Assembly (NCBI GenBank): GCA_964421355.1
Contig: CAYQWX010000002.1
Coordinates: forward strand, 1-64,000
DNA from: JALTDM01 sp964421355
GTDB taxonomy: Bacteria > Bacteroidota > Bacteroidia > Bacteroidales > JALTDM01
DNA: 64,000 bases
Reading direction: 5' to 3'
Position numbers and translations under genes: made by a program. Below are positions 26,018 to 35,300 of this stretch, piece by piece (position 1 is the first letter of the stretch; each line of letters starts with the position of its first letter). The notes beneath the pieces are model-generated. The model ran no database searches, was not told the DNA's origin, and saw only the letters and a list, made by a program, of their open reading frames with translations.

Positions 26018-27358
26018 ATGAAAATAACAATTGCAGGAGCAGGAGAGGTAGGTACGTTTCTTACAGAGCTTTTGGACAGGGATAATCATGATATAATTGT
26101 AATAGATGTAGATGAGGAGAGGTTAAATTATATAAATTCAAATTATGATGTATTAACTGTATTGGGGTCTGTATCATTTTTTAGTGTGCTGGAGGAGGCA
26201 AAGGTTAAGAATACGGATATTTTTATTGCAGTAACCTGTGATGAACATGTAAATCTTGTGGCATCTTCTCTTGCTAAGCAGATGGGAGCCAAGCGTTCTA
26301 TTGCACGGATAAATAGTCTGGAATATACATACAGTAAGAATAAGCGACATTTTAAGAGTCTTGGAATAGATAATCTTATAAGTCCCAATAAGTTGATGAC
26401 AGATGAGATAGTTAGTTTAATAAAAAGGACAACATCAAACGAAGTTGTGGAGTTTTCTAAAGGAGAGTTGTCTTTGTTTGTTACACGGCTTACTAAAGAT
26501 TCAAAAGTAATAGGAAAAACACTTAAAGAAACGGATGAATTAAATCCCGATTTTGAATTTAGGGCACTTTTACTAATGAGAGATAATAAGGCTTTTATTC
26601 CGAAAGCAGATGATGTGTTTCAGGAAAATGATGTAGTATATGTTATTTCTCATAAGCATGGGTTGAATAGGTTATTGGAGATATCGGGGCAAACACCTTT
26701 GTCTATTAAAAAAATAATGATACTTGGAGGAGGTACAATAGGGAAATTAACAGCATATCAGTTGGAAAAAAAGTATGATGTAAAGCTTATAGAGAAAGAT
26801 AGAGAAAAATGTGAAGATTTAGCAGATTTTCTTAATGATACACTTATACTTAATGCGGATGGTAGGGATATAGATTTGCTTAAACAAGAAGGGCTCGATG
26901 ATATGGATGCGTTTATTGCTGTAACGGGTAATTCGGAAACAAATATTTTTACTTCTTTGATTGCAAGAAATTATAATGTGCCGCGTATAATAACAGAAGT
27001 GGAGAATGTGGATTTTATAAAAATATCCAAAGACCTTAAGATAGAGGGAATAATAAATAAGAAACTGATTACGGCAAGTCACATAACACGCTATACAATA
27101 CGGGCAGATATAATTTCTGTTAAATTACTCAATACTGTTAATGCTGATATTATAGAGGTGATAGCTCGTCCTGAGTCTAAGATTACCAAATACCCTATAA
27201 AAGACTTACATTTACCCAAAGGAATTATAATTGGAGGAGTAATAAGGGGCAATGAGAGTTTTATTGCTGTGGGGAATACCAAAATAGAACCGGGAGATAT
27301 TGTTGTATTGCTGGTAATGCCGAATAAACTATATGAAATAGAAAAATTATTTACTTAA
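26018..27358 (+). CDS. trkA: Trk potassium uptake regulatory subunit TrkA
   Basis: A 446-residue cytoplasmic gating protein made of two RCK modules. The first NAD-binding domain begins KITIAGAGEVGTFL; the second begins KIMILGGGTIGKLTAYQL near residue 230. Each is followed by a RCK-C ligand domain. Start 26018 was chosen because it places the first Rossmann strand at residue 2. The open frame extends 46 codons upstream without similarity. It is directly followed by trkH, so the pair forms a complete Trk K+ uptake system. Confidence 0.95.
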   Translation: MKITIAGAGEVGTFLTELLDRDNHDIIVIDVDEERLNYINSNYDVLTVLGSVSFFSVLEEAKVKNTDIFIAVTCDEHVNLVASSLAKQMGAKRSIARINSLEYTYSKNKRHFKSLGIDNLISPNKLMTDEIVSLIKRTTSNEVVEFSKGELSLFVTRLTKDSKVIGKTLKETDELNPDFEFRALLLMRDNKAFIPKADDVFQENDVVYVISHKHGLNRLLEISGQTPLSIKKIMILGGGTIGKLTAYQLEKKYDVKLIEKDREKCEDLADFLNDTLILNADGRDIDLLKQEGLDDMDAFIAVTGNSETNIFTSLIARNYNVPRIITEVENVDFIKISKDLKIEGIINKKLITASHITRYTIRADIISVKLLNTVNADIIEVIARPESKITKYPIKDLHLPKGIIIGGVIRGNESFIAVGNTKIEPGDIVVLLVMPNKLYEIEKLFT

Positions 27359-27367
27359 TATTTGAAT

Positions 27368-28804
27368 ATGAATTATAGAAATATAATATTTGTTTTTGCC
27401 CGCTTGATTTCTATAGAAGGTGTTTTTTTAATTTTATCAGCTTTTGTTGCGTTGTATTATGGTGGTAGTGATTTTAATTCTTTGTTATTTACAGGATTAG
27501 GAGCTTTTGTTGTTGGGTGGTTGCTATCTGCAATATTGAAACAGGAAAAAGGTAAAATGACAAAGCGGGAAGGGTATTTGGCTGTGAGTTTAGTGTGGAT
27601 TGTTTTTTCATTGGTAGGGGCGGTTCCTTTTGTAATATCCGGATACATTCCTCATTATGTAGATGCTTTTTTTGAAACTATATCAGGGTTTACTACTACT
27701 GGAGTTTCTATTATTCCTGATGTAGAAGTTTTTCCCAAAGGACTTTTGTTTTGGCGTAGTCTTACTCAGTGGTTGGGTGGTATGGGTATTATTGTTTTAT
27801 CTTTGGCAATATTGCCTGCTCTCAATGTGGGAGGGATGCAATTATTTGCGGCGGAAGTTGCAGGTCCTACCAAGGATAAACTTCATCCTCGTATTACACA
27901 GACTGCTAAAAAATTGTGGCTGTTGTATGCAGGTTTTACCTTTTTGGAAGCTTTGCTACTTTATTTAGGTGGAATGTCTGCTTTTGACGCCATTACCCAG
28001 TCTTTTACTACTCTTGCAAGTGGTGGTTTCTCTACCAGAACTAATAGTATCGGTTCGTTTCATTCTGCTTATTTTGAGTATATTATAACTATTTTTATGT
28101 TTATAGCCGGTACTAATTTTTCTATTAATTATCAGTTGTTGCGTTTTAATTTTAGTAAGGTCAGGAAAAATGAGGAATTTAAGTTTTATTCTTTAATATT
28201 TTTTGGTATTTCAATATTAGTTGCTGTTGTTTTATATTTTAATAATCATTGGGATATAGAAAAATCTTTTAGGATAGCATTGTTTCATGTAGCCTCAACA
28301 CTTACTTGTACAGGATTTACTACCAATGGTTATTTGCATTGGCCTACTTTTGTTACATTAATTTTGATAATAAATATGATTATGGGTGGTTCGGCAGGTT
28401 CAACTGCCGGGGGTATTAAGATGATACGTGTTCATGTGGCTATAAAAAATAGTTTTTTGGAGCTTAGACGTTTGATACATCCAAGGGCTATAATTCCTTT
28501 GAAATATAATGGTCATTCTTTGTCCGATAGTATTGTAAAAAGCATAATGGCTTTTGTTTTTATTTATTTACTTATATTTTTTGTGTCAGTAATAGTTGTA
28601 TCTGCAATGGGATACGATTTATTAACAGCTATGGGGTCTGTAGCCACTACTCTTGGTGGTGTGGGTGCTACTATGGGGCAGCTTCTTAATTATTCTGGAG
28701 CTTCGGATTTTGGTAAATTGTTTTTCTCTTTTCTTATGTTAATTGGTAGGTTAGAGGTTTTTACGGTATTTATGCTATTCTCAAGGCATTATTGGAAGAA
28801 TTAA
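27368..28804 (+). CDS. trkH: Trk potassium uptake channel subunit TrkH
   Basis: A 478-residue membrane protein with the four-fold P-loop architecture of TrkH/KtrB. Selectivity-filter-like segments are FTTTGVSI (about 112), FTTLASGGFST (about 213), TCTGFTT (about 318) and VATTLGGVGAT (about 432). The conserved TQWLGGMGIIVL and GGSAGSTAGGIKMIR loops are present. The ATG at 27368 is preferred to an in-frame TTG at 27362. It lies nine bases after trkA and ends in a terminator. Confidence 0.95.
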   Translation: MNYRNIIFVFARLISIEGVFLILSAFVALYYGGSDFNSLLFTGLGAFVVGWLLSAILKQEKGKMTKREGYLAVSLVWIVFSLVGAVPFVISGYIPHYVDAFFETISGFTTTGVSIIPDVEVFPKGLLFWRSLTQWLGGMGIIVLSLAILPALNVGGMQLFAAEVAGPTKDKLHPRITQTAKKLWLLYAGFTFLEALLLYLGGMSAFDAITQSFTTLASGGFSTRTNSIGSFHSAYFEYIITIFMFIAGTNFSINYQLLRFNFSKVRKNEEFKFYSLIFFGISILVAVVLYFNNHWDIEKSFRIALFHVASTLTCTGFTTNGYLHWPTFVTLILIINMIMGGSAGSTAGGIKMIRVHVAIKNSFLELRRLIHPRAIIPLKYNGHSLSDSIVKSIMAFVFIYLLIFFVSVIVVSAMGYDLLTAMGSVATTLGGVGATMGQLLNYSGASDFGKLFFSFLMLIGRLEVFTVFMLFSRHYWKN

Positions 28805-28812
28805 TAATAAAA

Positions 28813-28844
28813 AAACCGTCCTTTTGTAAATAGGAGGACGGTTT
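28813..28844. terminator. Bidirectional terminator between trkH and the zinc-ribbon gene
   Basis: AAACCGTCCT (28813-28822) pairs perfectly with AGGACGGTTT (28835-28844). A T-run follows on the plus strand (TTTTTTTATT) and T-rich sequence on the minus strand, which suits the two convergent genes. Confidence 0.8.
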
Positions 28845-28869
28845 ACTTTTTTTATTATGTATTACAATT

Positions 28870-29730
28870 CTATTTGGAAGAAGTCCTTCTTACTCTACGA
28901 GATGTTTTTTTAGGTTTTTGTATTAGAGCTTTTTCTTCTTCCTCCTCTTTTTGTTTTATTTCCAGGAATTTGCCTCCTAATTCTTCGTATGCTTTGAATG
29001 CGAGTGTCTTGTCTATTAAAACACGACCACAATGTTCGCATACTATTATTTTTTTGTGAGAACGAATATCTACTTGTCTTTGTGGCGGAACTTTATTGAA
29101 ACAGCCACCACAAGCATCTCTTTGAATACGTACTACTGCCAATTTGTTACGGGCATTCATTCTAATTCTTTTGTATGCAGAGAGTAAACGGGGTTCTATT
29201 TGTTTAGCTAATTTTTCTTCTTCTTCTTTTAATTCGGAAAGTTCTTTTTCTGTTTCTTTTTGTATTTCTTCCAATTCTTTTTTCTTTTCTACTAGATCTT
29301 CTTTTTTCTTTTCGAGTTTATTTTTTGCTTGTTCTATTGTTTTTTCATATTCTTCTATTGCTTCTTTTGATTCTTTTATTTTTTTTTCAGTTAATTCTAC
29401 TTCAAGTGTTTGAAATTCTATTTCTTTGGTAAGTGAGTCGTATTCTCTATTATTTCTAACTTGGTCTAATTGTTTGTTATAACGTTCTATTAAGGCTTTT
29501 GATTCGTCTCTTTTTTGGTTTTGTTGTTTTATTTCATCTTTTTTCTCATCAATTAGTTTTTTATATTTTTCTATACGAGTTTCTAATCCTTCTATTTCAT
29601 CTTCGAGGTCTTCTACTTCCAAAGGAAGTTCTCCTAACAAGACATGTATTTTATCTATTTCTGTATCAATGGCTTGGAGCTTAAAAAGCATTTTGAGTTT
29701 TTCTTCTACACTGTATTCTTTTGTTTTCAT
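28870..29730 (-). CDS. Coiled-coil C4 zinc-ribbon protein (CdsZ/DUF164-like)
   Basis: A 286-residue protein. Residues of about 10-185 form a long charged coiled coil. Residues of about 200-245 hold a zinc ribbon with two cysteine pairs (CGGCFNKVPPQRQ, then CEHCGRVL), and the C-terminus is lysine/arginine-rich. It matches the zf-RING_7/CdsZ family, found beside Nif3 genes in many bacteria, as here (two bases downstream of the Nif3 stop). The role is not established; nucleic-acid or ribosome binding has been suggested for relatives. Confidence 0.85.
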   Translation of the reverse strand: MKTKEYSVEEKLKMLFKLQAIDTEIDKIHVLLGELPLEVEDLEDEIEGLETRIEKYKKLIDEKKDEIKQQNQKRDESKALIERYNKQLDQVRNNREYDSLTKEIEFQTLEVELTEKKIKESKEAIEEYEKTIEQAKNKLEKKKEDLVEKKKELEEIQKETEKELSELKEEEEKLAKQIEPRLLSAYKRIRMNARNKLAVVRIQRDACGGCFNKVPPQRQVDIRSHKKIIVCEHCGRVLIDKTLAFKAYEELGGKFLEIKQKEEEEEKALIQKPKKTSRRVRRTSSK

Positions 29731-29732
29731 AA

Positions 29733-30836
29733 TTAAAAATAATTTACGGGATTTGTATTTGTCTCACTTAAATAGGTTGCAAAGTTAGAAAAATTTTCTT
29801 TAATGCTATTGAAAAATGTTTCTTTCACAAAATATTCTGCTTCGTAGTGTCCTATATCTACCAAAGTGATATTGTTTCCTGCATCAAAAAATTCATGATA
29901 TTTAATATCAGATGTTATAAAAATATCTACTCCTGCTTTTTTTGCATCAGGAAGTGCAGATATACATGTTCCTCCACAAATTGCTATTTTGTTGATTAGT
30001 TTATTCAAATCTTTATTTCCTGCATATTTTAGGCATGGAATTTTTGTGTGTTTTTTTATTTGGGTTAGTATATGCTCCAATGTTGATGGCTGGGTGAGTT
30101 TGCCATATATTCCCATACCTTTGTAGGGATTTATGTTTTCCAATGTATATATGTCATAGGCTACTTCTTCGTAAGGGTGTGCTTGCAATAAAGCATTTAT
30201 TACTTTATCGTGCAGATAATCGGGGTATATTGTTTCCAGCCTTCTTTCTTTTTCTGTGTGTAGTTTGTTAGGTTCTCCAACAAAAGGGTTTGTGTTTTCG
30301 TTGCCTCTGAATGTTCCTTCACCGATTACAGAAAAACTTGTTTGGTCATAATTGCCTATTACTCCTGCACCTGCTTCAAATAATGCTTTTCTGACTTGTT
30401 CGGTATAGTTGTCTGGAACGAATGTTACTATTTTTTTCAGTTTCCCTTGTTGTGGTTTTAGTATTTTGAGGTTTTGTAGCCCTAATTTGGTTGCAAGTAG
30501 GTAATTTGTTCCTTCTATGCAGCTATCTGTATTTGTATGAGAAGCTATTATTGCAATGTCATTTTTTATTGCAGTAATTATTGATTTTTCTATATAGTTT
30601 TGTCCTGTAATTTTTTTTAGTCCTTTAAATATTAGTGGGTGGTGTGCAAGTATTACATTGCATTTTTTTTCGATGGCTTCTTTTACTACTTCTTCAGTTA
30701 TGTCTAATGATATCAATACGCCTTTTATTTCCCATCCATAATTTCCTACCAATAAACCTGTGTTGTCGTATGATTCTTGTAATCCGAAAGGATATTTTTG
30801 ATTAAGCCAGCTGAGAAATTGTTTTACGGTTGTCAT
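29733..30836 (-). CDS. Nif3-like dinuclear metal-centre protein (YqfO type)
   Basis: A 367-residue NIF3 family protein, annotated in databases as GTP cyclohydrolase 1 type 2 homologue though its activity is uncertain. Metal ligands are visible in LAHHPLIF, ASHTNTDSC and, at the C-terminus, DIGHYEAEYF. The central insertion (about residues 130-240, with YPDYLHDKVINALLQAHPYEEVAYDIY) is the CutA1-like domain of the longer YqfO form. It sits between a MerR regulator and the zinc-ribbon gene in one minus-strand operon. Confidence 0.92.
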   Translation of the reverse strand: MTTVKQFLSWLNQKYPFGLQESYDNTGLLVGNYGWEIKGVLISLDITEEVVKEAIEKKCNVILAHHPLIFKGLKKITGQNYIEKSIITAIKNDIAIIASHTNTDSCIEGTNYLLATKLGLQNLKILKPQQGKLKKIVTFVPDNYTEQVRKALFEAGAGVIGNYDQTSFSVIGEGTFRGNENTNPFVGEPNKLHTEKERRLETIYPDYLHDKVINALLQAHPYEEVAYDIYTLENINPYKGMGIYGKLTQPSTLEHILTQIKKHTKIPCLKYAGNKDLNKLINKIAICGGTCISALPDAKKAGVDIFITSDIKYHEFFDAGNNITLVDIGHYEAEYFVKETFFNSIKENFSNFATYLSETNTNPVNYF

Positions 30837-30840
30837 ATTT

Positions 30841-31176
30841 TTATTCAGATAGTATTTTTTTTAGCCAGATTAGTTTTCGTTTTAGTTCTTTTAGTTCTTC
30901 TATAAATTTGTAATCATTGAGAAAACTTTTTTTTCTTTTCTTTTTCAATTCTTCTTTGGCTCCTTTAATAGATAGTTTTTTTACTTTAAGTAAATAGTAA
31001 ATTTGTTCTATTATGGTGATGTCTTCTTTTGTGTATTTTCGTTCACCTGAAAATTTACGAGGAGAAAGTTGTGAGAATTCTTTTTCCCAATATCTGATAG
31101 TAGAGGTTTTTACCCCCAAATAATTTGCAACTTCTCCAATTGAGTAAAAAGATTTATCAGGTAATTCACTCTTCAT
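30841..31176 (-). CDS. MerR-family transcriptional regulator
   Basis: A 111-residue protein. The N-terminal winged helix reads FYSIGEVANYLGVKTSTIRYWEKEF and the wing region RKFSGERKYTKEDI, both classic MerR. A short C-terminal coiled coil follows and there is no sensor domain, as in the small Bacteroidota MerR group encoded beside M23 peptidases. It lies 4 bases before the Nif3 gene and 5 bases after the M23 peptidase gene. Confidence 0.9.
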   Translation of the reverse strand: MKSELPDKSFYSIGEVANYLGVKTSTIRYWEKEFSQLSPRKFSGERKYTKEDITIIEQIYYLLKVKKLSIKGAKEELKKKRKKSFLNDYKFIEELKELKRKLIWLKKILSE

Positions 31177-31181
31177 AGAAA

Positions 31182-32159
31182 TTAGTCAAGAGATTGACCG
31201 CCCTGTTGAGCACTTTGTTCTATCATTTTGTCATATTCAGCAGGTGACAAATCTAAATAGAAAAAGTTTATCGGATTTATAGGGACATTGTTTTTTCTGA
31301 CTTCATAATGCAAATGTGGACCTACTGATTTACCAGTGTTTCCTACAAGTCCAATTACTTGTCCTCTATGAACTTTTTGTCCTTCTTTTACTAATATTTT
31401 GCTTAGGTGCGCATATTTGGTTTTATAAGAGTATCCGTGTGATATTTCTATTTGATTTCCGTATCCTCTGTTGCCATGTTTGGTGAGAGTAACTATACCG
31501 TCTCCTGTAGCATGTACAGGAGTGCCTATTGGTGCGGTTAAATCTATTCCATCATGATGTTTTTTCACTTTATAAATAGGATCTATCCTATACCCAAAAT
31601 ATGAAGATATTCTTCCTAATTGTTTGTTTAGAATAGGTTGTATTGCAGGTATGTGGCGGAGCATATCTTCTTTTTTCTTTGCCAATTTTACAATTTCGTC
31701 ATAGGATTTACTTTGGACATAAGTTTCATTTTCTACTCTACTGAGTTTTTTTGTTAGATTTATAATAAGGTCTGAATAGGAATATCCTTCCAAATTTTCA
31801 TAGTTATTTGATCCTCCTGTACCTCCTTCTCTTAGTGTAGTAGGAATTGGTTCGGCTTCGAATATTGTCCTGTAAATATTATTGTCTCTGTATTCCAAAT
31901 CTTTAAGTACTTTATCAATTTTATTTAATTTTGATTGCATTAAAATAAATTGGTGTTTGTATAATTCATTTTCCCGTTTTAATATTATCTCTTCAGGAGA
32001 ATCATAAAAGTAATAAAAAACAAATATAAATATTGCAGAAAGTATTAAGGAAGAAGTAACAATAGGTATTGTTTTCAATAAAAATTTTGACCACGAAAAC
32101 TTAGGTTTTCGTAATGATAGCGTTTTATCGTCGAATTCTAATTTTTTGTTTTTAAACAT
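31182..32159 (-). CDS. Membrane-anchored M23 peptidoglycan peptidase
   Basis: A 325-residue protein from the ATG at 32159 (MFKNKKLEF). An in-frame start eight codons earlier is less likely because it adds a cysteine-containing tail. One transmembrane segment lies near residues 30-52, followed by a coiled coil. The M23 domain (about residues 190-295) has HHDGIDL and HLHYEV zinc and catalytic motifs, and GNRGYGNQIEISHG. It resembles the DipM/MepM group that cleaves peptide cross-links during cell elongation or division. It heads the operon. Confidence 0.92.
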   Translation of the reverse strand: MFKNKKLEFDDKTLSLRKPKFSWSKFLLKTIPIVTSSLILSAIFIFVFYYFYDSPEEIILKRENELYKHQFILMQSKLNKIDKVLKDLEYRDNNIYRTIFEAEPIPTTLREGGTGGSNNYENLEGYSYSDLIINLTKKLSRVENETYVQSKSYDEIVKLAKKKEDMLRHIPAIQPILNKQLGRISSYFGYRIDPIYKVKKHHDGIDLTAPIGTPVHATGDGIVTLTKHGNRGYGNQIEISHGYSYKTKYAHLSKILVKEGQKVHRGQVIGLVGNTGKSVGPHLHYEVRKNNVPINPINFFYLDLSPAEYDKMIEQSAQQGGQSLD

Positions 32160-32312
32160 ATTCAATGCATTTTTGCGGCACAAATATACATTTTTTTTTA
32201 AAACGATGATTTGTTTAATTTTTTATATTGATTGCAATATTGATAAAAATATATTGTTTTTTTAGTATTATTGTAAGTTTATTTAAAACACAGTTTTCTA
32301 TATACAAATCTA

Positions 32313-35300
32313 ATGCCTATAAAAAAACGTAAAATATTATTTAATAGTATTATTGGGCTGGTAATTTTTCTTGTGGTATTTATTGTCCTGTTTATTACTT
32401 CAAATTGGGTTCAAACTTTTGTGGCACAAAGGGTAGCGGCTTATTTGTCAAAGCGTGTGCATACTAAGGTGAGTATTGACAAATTGTCATTTGATATATT
32501 TGGGAATATAGGAATGGAAAACTTATTTATTGAAGATTATAATAAAGATACTCTACTATTTGCTAAATATGTTAGCGCGGATATTGACTATTTATCATTA
32601 AAAAAGCAGACAATTATTTTTTCAAATATTTCTTTTAAGAAGCCGTTAATTAAACTGCAAATTAATAATGGTAAGTTCAATTTAACCGAATTGTTGTCAT
32701 ATTTATTGGATACTTCAAGAGTGGATACTTTGCAAAATAAAAGTAGTTGGAAAATAATAAGTCGTAATTTGTCAATTGAGGGTGGACGCTTCAACTACTT
32801 GGTTACTAGTGGTATAAAACCTTTTATGCACCAGATAGATTTTGATAATATTTTATTTACTAATATTAATGTAGATGCAGATGATTTTATGATAACTCCG
32901 ATATTGAAGTTTGATATAAAAAAATTTTCTTTAAAGGAACGAAGCGGATTTGTTATAAAAGATCTTAGTGGCAAGATATCTATTGATAATAAAATGTTTA
33001 CTTCTTCTAATTTAACTATTTCCACTAATTATTCTACAATAAATTTTGATACATTAAATATTGTTTCTCCTGTAGATAGTATTAATGTCTTTTCGGGAAT
33101 AGTTAACTCTTCCGATATGTTTATAAAGTTGAATAAAAGTAAATTATCACTTCTGGATATTAAATATTTTTCAAAGTTGGGTGTTTCTACATCTCCTGTA
33201 TTTTCCATTAGTGGTAAGATAGTTGGGAAGTTGCCACATTTTAAATTAAGAAATTTTAATGTGCTTTGGGCAGCATCTTCTTTTGTAAAAGTAAATGGTA
33301 CGATAGATGGATTACCTGATGTTGATAATACTTTGTTTTATCTTGATTTTGCACCTGTATCTACGAATAAGAAAGGTATAGAATTGCTTGTAAGGCGGCT
33401 TTCGTCTGACAGCTCTGATTTTGCATTGCCGTCTATTATGAACAACATAAAGTATTTCAGGTATAAAGGTTCGTTATCTGGTTATTATAATGATTTTGTA
33501 GTTTATGGTTTATTATCTACTAATCTTGGTTTGATAAAGACCGATGTTAAATTAAAAAAGACAGATAGCTTAAATATAGAAGGACATATATCAACATCAA
33601 ACCTACAGCTTGATAAGTTAATGAAATCTAATGATACTTTATTGGGTAATTTGTCAATGAATGGTAAAATAAATGGCAAAATTGATTCGGTGGGTAATTT
33701 TTCTTTTGATGTGGCTTCGCATATATCTTCGTTTGAATTTAATAAGTATCCGTATAAAAACATTGATATTAACGGGACTTTTGATAATACGTCTTTTGAT
33801 GGTGAAGTGCTGGCAAAAGATACTGCTTTGAAAATGGTGTTTCTTGGTCAAGTGGATTTTTCTACTAATAATCCTGTTTTTGATTTTACGGCAGATTTAA
33901 AACATATTGCTGTAAAAACAATAAACTTGTCTTCATATATTCCTTTTGACTCTTTATCATTCTTTTTAAAATCAAAAATATATGGTTTGGAACTTTCTAA
34001 TCTAAAAGGTAGTTTGGAAATTTATAATGCACGTTTTCATAAAAAGGAAAAACAAAGCAGAATTTCACAATTAATATTGTTAGCAAAAACAAAAAATGAT
34101 TCCCTACATACAATATCTATAAATTCCGAAGTATTAAAAGGAGAAATTAAATATAATGTTCAAGATATCAATCAGTTTGCAAATATTATTAATAATACTA
34201 TAAAACATTATTATACCTATTATAATTTTCATTTATCAAGTAGCAGTAAGGCAAATAACAGATTTATTTCTGCTAAAATAAGTATTCCAAATCCTGACTT
34301 TTTTAATAAAATGTTATTTTCATATTTGTCATTAGCACCTCATACTTATATTGAGTTTTATAATAATACGATGGATAGTGTGAGTTTTAATATATATACA
34401 GATAATATAGTTTATGATAAAGTGCGGCTGATAAAACCTTCCATAGCACTAATGCCATATAATAAGTCTTTGGTTTTTCTATTTGATACCAAAAGGATTT
34501 ATTTCAATGATTTTTATTTAGATTCTTTTGTGTGTGATGTAGATATTTATCCAGATACTGCCAATTTGGAAATAAGTTGGCATAATGTTGCAGATTCGTC
34601 TGTGTATGAGGGAGATTTACAATTTCAAACTTTAGTGTTGGATACTCATAATGTAAAAATGGATTTCTTACCTTCTTATGTGATTTTAAAGGATACAATG
34701 TGGTATATGGATCAATGGAATATGTGCTTTTTAGACAGTGTTGTCAAAGTAAATAATTTTGTATTAAACCATGAATATGAATATATAGCTGTTAATGGTA
34801 ATTTATCAAATAAAACAGAAGATACATTAAAGGTAAAAATAGGAAATATAAAACTGGACCATTTTAATTTTTTGTTAAAAAATACAGGAATAAATATAAA
34901 AGGTTATACAAACGGAAGTATATATGCTACTTCACTACTGCACAATCCAATAGTAAATTCAAATGTAAATGTTTCAAAATTTGTTTTTAATGGAGAAAAG
35001 TTTGGGGAATTTGGCTTTAATACACAGTGGAATGATGCAAGACAACGTTTGCATACAAATATTTATTTGTTAAGGAATAAGCTTAAGACATTGGAATTGT
35101 TGGGAGATATTTATCCCAATTCTCAAAAAATAGACATGAAACTTTATGTTAGAAAATTATTGTTGAAACATTTACAACCGTTTTTGATAGGAGTTCTTGA
35201 TAATTTTAGAGGTTTAGCAGATGGTAAAATAAATATAAACGGAAGTTTATCTCATCCTATTACAGAGGGGATACTGCATCTTAAAAAGGTTTCTTTTAAG

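Noticed and set aside
25898..26089. N-terminal extension of hutH by 64 codons
   Set aside because: Cysteine-, lysine- and aromatic-rich sequence unlike the family; the ATG at 25897 gives the normal length.
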